From positions 1-14,856 of the forward strand of contig JBBQUP010000085.1 of the NCBI GenBank assembly GCA_038212305.1: 14,856 nucleotides of DNA. The letters are read 5' to 3'. Both the position numbers and the translations under genes were made by a program. Position 1 is the stretch's first letter. Each line of letters begins with the position of its first letter. The notes under the pieces are model-generated. The model worked only from the letters and a program-made list of their open reading frames with translations, searched no databases and had not been told where the DNA came from. Below are positions 6,512 through 14,790 of this stretch, one piece after another. Source of the DNA: JBBQUP01 sp038212305 (lineage in GTDB: Bacteria; Bacteroidota; Bacteroidia; Bacteroidales; Marinilabiliaceae).

Positions 6512-9376
6512 TTATTTTTGTAATTCAGGTTTTAAAAATTGTGCTGTGTAGCTAGTTGGATGATTAATGATTTGTTCCGGAGTGCCGACAGCCATAATTT
6601 CACCTCCATTTCTACCTCCATCAGGGCCAATGTCGATAATATGATCGGCCACTTTGATCACATCTAAATTGTGCTCAATAATTATTACTGTATTTCCTTT
6701 ATCAACCAGCAACTGTAAAACATTTAGCAACACTCGTATGTCTTCGAAATGTAAGCCGGTGGTTGGTTCATCTAAAATATATATGGTTTTTCCAGTATCC
6801 TTTTTAGCCAGTTCGGTAGCCAGTTTAACTCTTTGCGATTCTCCTCCAGATAAGGTGGTTGACGGTTGACCGAGCGTGACGTAACCCAATCCAACTTCAT
6901 TAAGTACTTTAAGTTTATGATGAATTGAGTGGATATTCTCAAAGAATTCAGCACTATGCTCAAGAGTCATATCTAATACATCTGAAATGGATTTCCCTTT
7001 GTAACGGACTTCAAGTGTTTCGCGGTTATAGCGTTTCCCTTCGCATTCGGGGCATTTTACCATTACATCGGGTAGAAAATTCATTTCAATAACCTGAACA
7101 CCACCACCTTTGCAGGTTTCGCATCGCCCTCCCACAACGTTAAATGAAAACCGTCCAGGTTTATAGGCTCGAATTTTGGCTTCAGGAAGTTCGCTGTAAA
7201 GCTTGCGAATTTCATCAAATACTTTTGTGTAAGTAGCCGGATTTGATCGTGGAGTTCGACCAATTGGCGATTGATCCACATCCACTACTTTATCGATATG
7301 CTCTAAACCAATAACCGCTTTAAATGGTAGCGGATCTTTTATGGATTTGTAAACAAACTGATTTAGAATAGGGTAGAGGGTTTCGTTAACTAATGTTGAC
7401 TTGCCGCTACCCGATACGCCTGTTACGCAAATGAGTTTGCCCAAAGGGAATGTTGCGGTGACGTTTTTTAGGTTATTTCCGGTTGCACCTTCTAGAATCA
7501 GATTTTTGCCATTTCCTTTTCTTCGCTTTTTGGGTATCTCAATGATGCTTTCGCCATTTAAATAGTCAGATGTGAGTGTATGAGCTTTCAGAATCTCATC
7601 AGGAGTGCCAAATGCAACCACTTCACCACCATGTATACCCGCGCGAGGACCAATATCAATCACATAATCAGCCGACATCATCATGTCCTTATCGTGCTCA
7701 ACCACAAGAACCGAATTGCCCGAGTCGCGCAGCTGTTTAAGCGAATTAATTAGTTTTTGATTGTCTTTTTGATGTAATCCAATGCTTGGCTCATCTAAAA
7801 TGTACAAAACATTAACCAATTGCGAGCCAATTTGAGTTGCTAATCGTATTCGCTGACTTTCGCCGCCAGAGAGCGTCATAGCCGATCGATTAAGTGAAAG
7901 ATAGTCGAGACCAACATCGAGCAAAAATTGAAGTCGACTTCGAATTTCTTTTAATATTTCAATAGAAATAATTTTTTGTTTCGATGAAAGTTTTGTTTCG
8001 ATATTAGTAAACCACTCAGCTAATGCCGAAAGATCCATGTCCGAAATCTCAGCTATGTTTTTATCGCTAAATTTAAAATGAAGGGCTTCGCGATTCAGGC
8101 GCATCCCTTTACAATCGGGACAAGTTGTTGCACGGATGAATTGATTCGCCCATTTTCGCGCTTTCTCCGATGTGTCGTTATCTTGTTGATCAACAATGTA
8201 TTTAATTACCCCATCGAAACTTAAAAAATAGTTTGATTGGGTTCCCAGCGGGGTGTTTTTTAGTGTGATCGGCTCACTTGATCCATGCAAAATTATTTCG
8301 AGCGCCTCTTCTGGAATTTCCTCTATCGGTGTTTTAAGCGTGAACCCAAATTTGGTTGCAATGGCTTCGACTTGCCAGAAAATTAGCGAATTACGATATT
8401 TGCCTAGCGGCGATATGCCACCATTGTATAGATTTTCTTTGGTGTTAGGAATAATTTTCTCGAAATCTACTTCATCCACTTTACCTAAGCCTTTGCAACG
8501 TTCGCAAGCCCCTTGAGGCGAGTTGAATGAGAACGAATGAGGTGCAGGTTCGTTATATGAAATTCCGGTTGTAGGACACATCAGCAATCGACTAAAATAC
8601 CTTGAGTTTCTTTTGGTATCGGCCACCATCATTATTCCCTTACCATGTTTCATGGCTTGTTTGATGGATTCGGAAAGACGCTTGGTGTCATCGGCATCCA
8701 CCTGAATGCGATCGATCACTAATTCAATGAAATGATTTTTATATCTATCGAGCTTTAAGCCATAGGTGGCTTCAATAATTTCGCCATCAACCCGAACATT
8801 TAAAAATCCTCGCTTGCGAATTTGTTCAAAAAGCTCTTTGTAATGTCCCTTTCGACCTTTAACTAAAGGAGCCAGAATATTTACTTTTTGTTTATCGAAT
8901 TGTTCAATTATTAAATCCAGAATTTGTTGATCGGTGTATTTCACCATTTTTTCGCCCGTTTCGTAAGAGAAGGCCTCACCTGCACGAGCATAGAGCAATC
9001 GAAGAAAATCGTATATCTCGGTTATGGTTCCAACGGTTGAACGCGGGTTTTTACCAGTTGTTTTTTGCTCAATTGATATAACAGGACTTAAACCCGTAAT
9101 TCGATCCACATCAGGCCGTTCCAATCCGCCTAAAAATTGGCGTGCATAGGCTGAAAATGTTTCAATATATCGTCGCTGACCTTCGGCATAAATGGTATCG
9201 AATGCCAATGACGATTTTCCACTGCCACTTAACCCCGTAATTACTGCTAATTTATTTCGAGGTATGCTTACCTGAATGTTTTTGAGATTATGAACTCTTG
9301 CGCCATAAACATTTATTGCGTCTTCGAATTGTGGCTTAAATGCCTCAATCGTATGATTTTTTGTTTCTCCACTCAC
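6512..9376 (-). CDS. uvrA: Excinuclease ABC subunit A
   Basis: This is the damage-recognition ATPase of nucleotide excision repair, which loads UvrB at DNA lesions in the cytoplasm. The 954-residue length is typical. It has two ABC modules: Walker A GLSGSGKSS (48-56) with signature LSGGESQR (502-509), and Walker A GVSGSGKST (653-661) with LSGGESQR (842-849). The second zinc module is complete (Cys752, Cys755, Cys775, Cys778), and a CPDC motif sits at 419-422. The first zinc module reads CPTT...CERC (residues 267-270 and 291-294), so one of the four usual cysteines is threonine. The start is GTG at 9376, 52 bases after the transglycosylase stop; no in-frame ATG precedes the conserved VYGARVHNLKNI. 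It is probably transcribed with the downstream kinase gene. Confidence 0.97.
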   Translation of the reverse strand: MSGETKNHTIEAFKPQFEDAINVYGARVHNLKNIQVSIPRNKLAVITGLSGSGKSSLAFDTIYAEGQRRYIETFSAYARQFLGGLERPDVDRITGLSPVISIEQKTTGKNPRSTVGTITEIYDFLRLLYARAGEAFSYETGEKMVKYTDQQILDLIIEQFDKQKVNILAPLVKGRKGHYKELFEQIRKRGFLNVRVDGEIIEATYGLKLDRYKNHFIELVIDRIQVDADDTKRLSESIKQAMKHGKGIMMVADTKRNSRYFSRLLMCPTTGISYNEPAPHSFSFNSPQGACERCKGLGKVDEVDFEKIIPNTKENLYNGGISPLGKYRNSLIFWQVEAIATKFGFTLKTPIEEIPEEALEIILHGSSEPITLKNTPLGTQSNYFLSFDGVIKYIVDQQDNDTSEKARKWANQFIRATTCPDCKGMRLNREALHFKFSDKNIAEISDMDLSALAEWFTNIETKLSSKQKIISIEILKEIRSRLQFLLDVGLDYLSLNRSAMTLSGGESQRIRLATQIGSQLVNVLYILDEPSIGLHQKDNQKLINSLKQLRDSGNSVLVVEHDKDMMMSADYVIDIGPRAGIHGGEVVAFGTPDEILKAHTLTSDYLNGESIIEIPKKRRKGNGKNLILEGATGNNLKNVTATFPLGKLICVTGVSGSGKSTLVNETLYPILNQFVYKSIKDPLPFKAVIGLEHIDKVVDVDQSPIGRTPRSNPATYTKVFDEIRKLYSELPEAKIRAYKPGRFSFNVVGGRCETCKGGGVQVIEMNFLPDVMVKCPECEGKRYNRETLEVRYKGKSISDVLDMTLEHSAEFFENIHSIHHKLKVLNEVGLGYVTLGQPSTTLSGGESQRVKLATELAKKDTGKTIYILDEPTTGLHFEDIRVLLNVLQLLVDKGNTVIIIEHNLDVIKVADHIIDIGPDGGRNGGEIMAVGTPEQIINHPTSYTAQFLKPELQK

Positions 9377-9428
9377 ACTTAAAAAATTAACCCGTAAAGA
9401 TATAAAAAGAGGCTGAGAATTTGGCTGA

Positions 9429-10385
9429 TTAAAGTTTATCAGTGTTTCTTAAAGGAATTTTTATTTGATAAACGGTGTTTTTCAGATTCAACAACGACGA
9501 TTCTCTAAGCCAAGGGTTGAGATTTTTAAGATCTTTATAGGTGGTGCCATGCACCGAAGCAAAGTCAGCAAAGTCAGAAACTGCGCCTGAAATAGTAATA
9601 ATAGTAAACAAAATAGGTTGATATTTTTCGTGTGGTTCAACTTTAAAACCATATTTTTCGGGGTTCGATAAAATTACTTTGGCTGCGAGTATTCGATAAA
9701 CATAACGCCCGGTTTCATCACCCCAAAGTAAATCGTAGTACTTAGTGTTTTTCTGAATGACTTGTTGCTTGCTGATGCCCGAAATGCCTCCGTTATACGA
9801 AGCTGCGGCCAGCGTCCATGAACCCAATTTGGAGTAGGCATTTTTAAGATATCTGCATGCTGCTTCAGTTGCTTTTTCAATATGATAACGCTCATCAACC
9901 TCTTGAGTCACCTCTAAACCATTTTCTTTGGCCGTATCTTTCATAAACTGCCATATTCCTGTTGCACCAACTGGTGAAACGGTTCGAGGCATAAAACTAC
10001 TCTCGATAAGTGCTAGATATTTAAAATCGTCGGGTACTCCCTGAGCTTTTAAAATGGGTTCAATAACAGGGAAATATCTTTTAGCGCGTTTAATAAATAA
10101 GAGTGTTTGAGACTGCCAATAGGTGTTGATTAATAATTCACGTTCAAAGTTTTCGGCCACGTCTAAATTGTGCAATGGAACTTTTTCAGTAGCAAATGAA
10201 AGAGAATCGGGTAGGGGAGCTGAGACAATTTGATATCCGTACGATTCCATTGTTTTTTTAGGACTTGTTGTCGTTGTTGTGCTGTAAGTAAATAATTGAA
10301 TAGTCAAAACTATTGCAATTATAGCAGTTGATATTGATAGTAATTTGATTGTGAGGCTACTAGGTTTCTTGAAAGTATCAGACAT
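9429..10385 (-). CDS. Membrane-anchored lytic murein transglycosylase (MltD-like, SLT domain)
   Basis: This 318-residue enzyme is predicted to cleave the MurNAc-GlcNAc bond of peptidoglycan from the periplasmic face of the membrane. A single hydrophobic anchor at about residues 12-33 is followed by a Ser/Thr-rich stretch. The SLT lysozyme-like domain spans about 85-240, with the catalytic glutamate in ALIESSF (Glu128), GIWQF at 143-147 and AAASYNGG at 193-200. The last 60 residues (about 258-312, including LKNLNPWL and a final YQIKIP) look like one degenerate LysM-type peptidoglycan-binding repeat, as in MltD relatives; this part is less certain. There is no Cys lipobox, so it is a transmembrane protein rather than a lipoprotein. 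The rnf terminator lies just upstream, so it needs its own promoter within about 65 bases. Confidence 0.9.
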   Translation of the reverse strand: MSDTFKKPSSLTIKLLSISTAIIAIVLTIQLFTYSTTTTTSPKKTMESYGYQIVSAPLPDSLSFATEKVPLHNLDVAENFERELLINTYWQSQTLLFIKRAKRYFPVIEPILKAQGVPDDFKYLALIESSFMPRTVSPVGATGIWQFMKDTAKENGLEVTQEVDERYHIEKATEAACRYLKNAYSKLGSWTLAAASYNGGISGISKQQVIQKNTKYYDLLWGDETGRYVYRILAAKVILSNPEKYGFKVEPHEKYQPILFTIITISGAVSDFADFASVHGTTYKDLKNLNPWLRESSLLNLKNTVYQIKIPLRNTDKL

Positions 10386-10450
10386 AAATAGTAAAGATTG
10401 ATTGCGTGAAAATTAATAGGAATACTCGTGTAGAGCAAATATTATTCCAT

Positions 10451-10488
10451 AAAAAACAAGGGATACTGCTATAACGCAAATATCCCTT
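10451..10488 (-). terminator. Rho-independent terminator at the end of the rnf operon
   Basis: On the minus strand AAGGGATA (10488-10481) pairs with TATCCCTT (10465-10458), and an inner TGC/GCA pairing can extend the stem within the 15-base loop. A G and then six T residues follow (10457-10451). It lies 28 bases after the rnfA stop and separates the rnf operon from the transglycosylase gene. The remaining bases 10386-10450 must hold the transglycosylase promoter; I found no convincing TTTG/TAnnTTTG pair there. Confidence 0.85.
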
Positions 10489-10515
10489 ATTGAGTTGTTA
10501 AATATTACGATATTT

Positions 10516-11088
10516 TTATACGATACCCGAAAATCCCATAAATGCCATAGCTAATAATCCGGCAACAAGTAATGCAATTGGTGTGCCTTTCATGCCTTTA
10601 GGCAAATCCACTAAATCGAGTTGTTCGCGAATTCCTGCAAATATTATTAAAGCTAATCCAAAACCAGCAGCAATTGAAGCAGCAAAAACAACTCCCTCCA
10701 CTAAATTAAAGCCTTTCTGAACAGTCATGATGGCAACTCCTAATAAGGCGCAATTGGTAGTTATTAACGGTAAAAAAACACCCAATGCTTGATAAAGTGG
10801 GGGACTTACTTTTTTAAGAATAATCTCAACCATTTGAACCAATGCAGCAATTACCAATATAAACGAGATGGTTTGAAGGTATCCAACATGAAATGGATCC
10901 AGAATTAGCTTTTGTAGCAAGTAGGTAATGGTGGTAGCCAAAATCATTACAAACGTTACAGCACCTGTCATACCAATGGCAGTGCTTATTCTTTTCGATA
11001 CGCCTAAAAATGGACAAATGCCTAAGAATTGACTTAGTACAATGTTGTTGACAAATATGGCGGAAATAACAATTAATATCAGAGTCAT
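10516..11088 (-). CDS. rnfA: Rnf electron transport complex subunit A
   Basis: This integral membrane subunit of the Rnf complex has 190 residues and about six hydrophobic helices. RnfA and RnfE are inverted-topology homologues that together hold an iron-sulfur centre in the membrane, by analogy with NqrE/NqrD. Two conserved cysteines are visible: Cys25 in LGICPFLG and Cys113 in TTNCALLG. GVSKR and GIREQLDLVDLPKGMKG are also typical of RnfA. The ATG at 11088 lies 12 bases after the rnfE stop. It is the last gene of the operon and is followed by the terminator at 10451-10488. The length matches the family. Confidence 0.96.
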   Translation of the reverse strand: MTLILIVISAIFVNNIVLSQFLGICPFLGVSKRISTAIGMTGAVTFVMILATTITYLLQKLILDPFHVGYLQTISFILVIAALVQMVEIILKKVSPPLYQALGVFLPLITTNCALLGVAIMTVQKGFNLVEGVVFAASIAAGFGLALIIFAGIREQLDLVDLPKGMKGTPIALLVAGLLAMAFMGFSGIV

Positions 11089-11100
11089 GATGATTTCTTG

Positions 11101-11688
11101 TTAAGCGGTTTTCTTTAATTTATTGATGATAGCGATTAAAAAGCCTAAAGCGATAAATGCGCCTGGTGCTAATACGAATATTAACATGCCATAATCGGAA
11201 GGATAAATAGAGGAGTTAAATAGTTTTCCACTACCAAGTAATTCGCGTATTGATCCTAAAAGCGTTAACGCCAACGAAAAGCCAAGTCCCATTCCCAATC
11301 CATCGAAAATTGAACTGATGGCTGTGTTTTTAGAAGCAAAAGCCTCAGCTCGTCCTAGCACAATGCAGTTAACCACAATTAAGGGGATGAAAAGCCCTAG
11401 TGAATTAAACAGTGCTGGTAGATAGGCTTGCATGGTCATTTCAACAATGGTAACAAAGGTGGCAATAACTACAATAAACGCAGGAATACGTACTTTATCG
11501 GGGATGAAATCTTTTATTAGAGCCACTACTAAATTTGACATGACCAATACAAAAGTGGTTGCTAAACCCATTCCAAGGCCATTAATTGCCGATGAGGTTA
11601 CGCCTAATGTAGGACACATTCCTAGAAGTAAAGTGAAAATGGGATTCTCCTTGAGGATGCCATTGAAAAGTACTTTCCAGTTATTCAT
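11101..11688 (-). CDS. rnfE: Rnf electron transport complex subunit E
   Basis: This integral membrane subunit is the inverted-topology partner of RnfA: 195 residues and about six hydrophobic helices. Conserved membrane cysteines lie at Cys25 (LGMCPTLG) and Cys108 (VVNCIVLG), with GRAEAFA following. The early cysteine sits at the same residue number as in RnfA. I chose the ATG at 11688 over a TTG two codons upstream (11694), because it gives the standard MNNWKVLFNG N-terminus. The start overlaps the rnfG stop by 8 bases (ATGAATAA), which suggests translational coupling. The C-terminus ends in a short basic tail (INKLKKTA). Confidence 0.95.
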   Translation of the reverse strand: MNNWKVLFNGILKENPIFTLLLGMCPTLGVTSSAINGLGMGLATTFVLVMSNLVVALIKDFIPDKVRIPAFIVVIATFVTIVEMTMQAYLPALFNSLGLFIPLIVVNCIVLGRAEAFASKNTAISSIFDGLGMGLGFSLALTLLGSIRELLGSGKLFNSSIYPSDYGMLIFVLAPGAFIALGFLIAIINKLKKTA

Positions 11689-12388
11689 GAACAATTTCTT
11701 GAGGGGTTTGAGTTACTGATTCGGTTTTTTTCGTTTTTTGACTCAGATAAGCCATTCGGGCATTGTCAACCGCATCCAAAAAAGCTCTACTGCTGATGGT
11801 TGCGGCTGTAATCGCGTCAATTTCGCCACCATCCTTCGATACCCTTAAGTTGTTTTTGCCAGGTGTTTTAGCTATAATGCTTTTATCTCCACCAGTTCCC
11901 GACTTAATGCCAAATAGCCATTTGAAGAAGGAGGGTTTTGAGGCTTCATTTTGGTTGACTGTTGCTTTTGCAGGACGAAACCATTCATCCATTTTACTTC
12001 CTAAACCAGGTGTTTCATGATGATTTAAAACTCTGTAGTTTAAAATGGAGCCATCGGGTAAAAACCCTACCATTATTTTTATTTCGCCGCTAAAGCCTTT
12101 GTTTGTGATGGTTTCAATGGCCAGTCCAACTTCAACGCCATCTTTTTTAGCATGAAAAATTTTCAAATTCAAGCCCGATTCAGTTACAAAGGTATCTACT
12201 TCGGCAGCTGGGTCGTTATTAAATTCGGGAACAACCTCTTTAATCGCACTTTGTTGTTTGGCGAGTTTCGATTGGTCGATGGGATCTTTCGTGAGTTTAT
12301 AAACAAAACCCAGCGAAGTGCCTGAGATTATGGCGATGACTAACAATGTCATCAGCATATTTTTTAATGTCGATTCAGTTTTTGCCAT
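11681..12388 (-). CDS. rnfG: Rnf electron transport complex subunit G (FMN-binding)
   Basis: This is a periplasm-facing flavoprotein subunit with one N-terminal membrane helix (about residues 9-30) and an FMN-binding domain of the NqrC/RnfG type. The HETPGLG motif is at 124-130. The covalent FMN site matches the ApbE-recognised Dxx(S/T)xAT pattern as DAITAAT (191-197), so Thr197 is the likely FMN-carrying residue. The usual Gly before AT is Ala here. At 235 residues it is in the family range, with a polar C-terminal tail from about 218. An insertion-like stretch (about 141-170, containing FFKWLFG) separates the two motifs. It starts 17 bases after the rnfD stop and overlaps rnfE. No apbE flavin transferase gene is in the window. 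Confidence 0.94.
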   Translation of the reverse strand: MAKTESTLKNMLMTLLVIAIISGTSLGFVYKLTKDPIDQSKLAKQQSAIKEVVPEFNNDPAAEVDTFVTESGLNLKIFHAKKDGVEVGLAIETITNKGFSGEIKIMVGFLPDGSILNYRVLNHHETPGLGSKMDEWFRPAKATVNQNEASKPSFFKWLFGIKSGTGGDKSIIAKTPGKNNLRVSKDGGEIDAITAATISSRAFLDAVDNARMAYLSQKTKKTESVTQTPQEIVHE

Positions 12389-12405
12389 GTTTATCTGGAA
12401 TACTG

Positions 12406-13410
12406 TTATTTTTTAACTGTTTTAATCACTTCCCCAAATAGGCTTGGTTTCATGTACTTGTCAATAAGTGGGGTGAAACCGTTCATGATGAGTATGGCAA
12501 ATGAAACACCTTCGGGATAGGCGCCAAAAACTCGAATTAGAACAGTAATAACGCCAATTCCAACACCAAAAACAATCATTCCGCTTTTCGACATGGGAGA
12601 GGTTACATAATCGGTAGCCATAAATATAGCTCCTAAAAGTAATCCGCCTGTTAAAATGTGAAATAGAGGTGAGACATAGATAGTTGGATTCGATAAATGC
12701 AAAATGCCCGAGAATATAGCAACTGATCCAATTACGCTAAATGGGATGTGCCATGTGATGATTCGTTTCATCAATAAATATACAAGGCCAATTAAAAGTG
12801 CAATGGCACTAATTTCGCCTGCGCTACCTCCAGTAAATCCCCAAAACATATCAGAATAAGAAGGAATTTTATGCAGGATATCAGTTAATACTTCGTGGTT
12901 TTTTAAGCCTTCTTTTAATAGTGCCAATGGAGTTGCACCAGTAGATGCATCCACATAACTCATGCGCGATTCCAAAGGTATTGGCCATGAGGTCATTTGA
13001 ACCGGGAATGATATTAATAAAAACACTCTTCCAACTAAAGCCGGATTAAATGGGTTATTTCCCAATCCTCCAAATGCCATTTTCCCAATTCCAATGGCCA
13101 CAAGCGAACCAATTATTATTAGACCTACGGGGAGATTACTCGGCATGTTGAATCCAAGTAACAGACCAGTTAAAATAGCCGAGCCATCTAAAACCGTTGG
13201 CTCACCCTTGAGCATATATTTTTGAATGAGAAATTCGAAAAGCATGCAAGAAATAATAGACGTGCCTATCACAACAATCGATCCTAGTCCAAAGAAATAA
13301 ACCGATGCCCATAAAACGGGTAATAAAGCAATGATAACGCCGTACATGTTCTTTTTTACGGAGTCGCCACTATGAATGTGCGGCGAAGGAGATACAGTTA
13401 ATTTATTCAT
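12406..13410 (-). CDS. rnfD: Rnf electron transport complex subunit D (FMN-binding)
   Basis: This large integral membrane subunit has 334 residues and multiple hydrophobic helices, and is homologous to NqrB. The covalent FMN motif STGATPL lies at 156-162, with Thr160 the predicted attachment residue. Other family features are SPSPHIHSGDSVKK at 7-20, FGGLGNNPFNPALVGR (about 113-128) and ATDYVTSP near the C-terminal third. It carries electrons within the membrane part of the complex and is a candidate part of the ion path. The ATG at 13410 is 21 bases after the rnfC stop. No Shine-Dalgarno sequence is visible, unlike rnfC. Confidence 0.96.
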   Translation of the reverse strand: MNKLTVSPSPHIHSGDSVKKNMYGVIIALLPVLWASVYFFGLGSIVVIGTSIISCMLFEFLIQKYMLKGEPTVLDGSAILTGLLLGFNMPSNLPVGLIIIGSLVAIGIGKMAFGGLGNNPFNPALVGRVFLLISFPVQMTSWPIPLESRMSYVDASTGATPLALLKEGLKNHEVLTDILHKIPSYSDMFWGFTGGSAGEISAIALLIGLVYLLMKRIITWHIPFSVIGSVAIFSGILHLSNPTIYVSPLFHILTGGLLLGAIFMATDYVTSPMSKSGMIVFGVGIGVITVLIRVFGAYPEGVSFAILIMNGFTPLIDKYMKPSLFGEVIKTVKK

Positions 13411-13431
13411 TGTATATATGCGATTATTAAC

Positions 13432-14769
13432 TTACTTAATACTATTGCGGCTGCGCAAAATTTGACCTACTTTGCTCTTGCCAAAACGAATGTAATCTAA
13501 CAATGGGCGGTTTGATGGACAAGTATAGCTGCACGAACCACATTCGATACAATCCATAACATGCTCATCTTCAGCTCTGTCGAAAATTTCTTTTTTCGAT
13601 AAAGTCATTAGCAAATAAGGCGATAATCCCATTGGACAAACAGAAACGCATTTCGAGCATCGTATGCAGTTTTGCATTGGTTTGCGCGTAGCCTCGGTTT
13701 GTGGCATAATTAATATGCCCGAACTGCCTTTTGATATAGTTACATCGGTTGATGTGAGTGACTTACCCATCATTGGGCCACCTCCAATTATTTTACCGGT
13801 ATCTTCTGGTAATCCGCCAGCAGCTTCAATTAATAGTGAGATGGGAGTTCCAATTCGCACTAAAAAGTTGGATGGATTACTCAACGATTTTCCGGTTACT
13901 GTAACTACGCGTTCAACCAGAGGTTTATTTTTTTGTACAGCTTCGTAAATTGCAAACGCCGTTCCTACGTTTTGAACTACTGATGCTACTTCAATAGGAA
14001 GTTTACCTGATGGAACCTGTCGTCCAATACATGCATCTATCAACTGTTTTTCACCTCCTTGAGGATATTGAACTTTTAACGGTTGAACTGTAATGCCTGT
14101 ATATTTCTTGGCTAGGTTAGCTAAGTGTTTGATGGCATCGGGTTTGTTATTCTCGATTCCAATAATGGCTTTGCTTAAATCAAGCGCTTTCATGAGTATT
14201 TGAATACCCACAAGAATTTCATCACCTTTTTCGAGCATTAACTGATGATCGGAGGTTAAATACGGCTCGCACTCAACACCATTAATAATTAGCACCTCAC
14301 ATTTTTTACCAGGAGGGGGTGAAAGTTTGATATGCGTTGGAAATGTTGCACCTCCTAAACCAACAATGCCTGCTTCGGCAATTTTTTTTATTATCTCTTG
14401 AGCCGTAAGCGTAATTTCAGTCTTAAGATCACTCGAGGTGTCAATGCCTTGGAACCATTCATCACCTTCGGTTTTTATAACAATGGCTTTACGTCGATAG
14501 CCCGATGCATCAGGTAAATCATCAATTTTTTCGATCGTACCAGAAACGGGCGAATGAATAGCTGCTGAAACAAATCCCGATGGCTTAGCAATGGGTTGTC
14601 CTATTTTTACTTTGTCGCCTTTAACCACAAGGGCTTCAGCAGGAGCTCCCAAATGTTGCGATAATGATACAACAATCTGTTCAGGAACTGGAAGAGTTTT
14701 TATAGTTTGATTGGTGGATAGTTTGTTTTCGGCTGGATGAATACCACCAAGTTTAAATGTTTTTAACAC
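13432..14769 (-). CDS. rnfC: Rnf electron transport complex subunit C (NADH/FMN and 4Fe-4S binding)
   Basis: This peripheral subunit carries the NAD(H)- and FMN-binding site and two 4Fe-4S clusters, and links the soluble NAD pool to the membrane complex. The 445 residues comprise an N-terminal barrel-sandwich region, the nucleotide-binding segment GIVGLGGATFPTHIK (about 134-148), NGVECEPYLTSDHQ (163-176), and two ferredoxin-type motifs at Cys368/371/374/378 and Cys407/410/413/417. The protein ends soon after the second cluster, without the long Ala-rich tail of enterobacterial RsxC. The start is GTG at 14769, preceded after 7 bases by a perfect GGAGG. That ribosome site is unusual here and supports the start. 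It begins 21 bases after the rnfB stop. Confidence 0.96.
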   Translation of the reverse strand: MLKTFKLGGIHPAENKLSTNQTIKTLPVPEQIVVSLSQHLGAPAEALVVKGDKVKIGQPIAKPSGFVSAAIHSPVSGTIEKIDDLPDASGYRRKAIVIKTEGDEWFQGIDTSSDLKTEITLTAQEIIKKIAEAGIVGLGGATFPTHIKLSPPPGKKCEVLIINGVECEPYLTSDHQLMLEKGDEILVGIQILMKALDLSKAIIGIENNKPDAIKHLANLAKKYTGITVQPLKVQYPQGGEKQLIDACIGRQVPSGKLPIEVASVVQNVGTAFAIYEAVQKNKPLVERVVTVTGKSLSNPSNFLVRIGTPISLLIEAAGGLPEDTGKIIGGGPMMGKSLTSTDVTISKGSSGILIMPQTEATRKPMQNCIRCSKCVSVCPMGLSPYLLMTLSKKEIFDRAEDEHVMDCIECGSCSYTCPSNRPLLDYIRFGKSKVGQILRSRNSIK

Positions 14770-14776
14770 GTTTGAT

Positions 14777-14781
14777 CCTCC
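14777..14781 (-). promoter_or_regulatory. Strong Shine-Dalgarno site for rnfC
   Basis: On the minus strand GGAGG lies seven bases before the GTG start of rnfC (GGAGGATCAAACGTG). No comparable site precedes the other genes whose upstream bases I read (lpdA, kinase, uvrA, transglycosylase, rnfA, rnfG, rnfD), so it helps fix this non-ATG start. Confidence 0.7.
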
Positions 14782-14790
14782 AAGGTTTAA

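Noticed and set aside
6654..6869. Plus-strand open frame opposite uvrA (with similar ones at 8253-8516 and 6037-6270)
   Set aside because: These are shadows of strongly supported minus-strand genes (uvrA and the kinase), with no independent domain or start signal.
9411..9428. Direct repeat GGCTGA...GGCTGA between uvrA and the transglycosylase
   Set aside because: It is only six bases per copy and not inverted, so neither a terminator nor a convincing operator; chance is sufficient.
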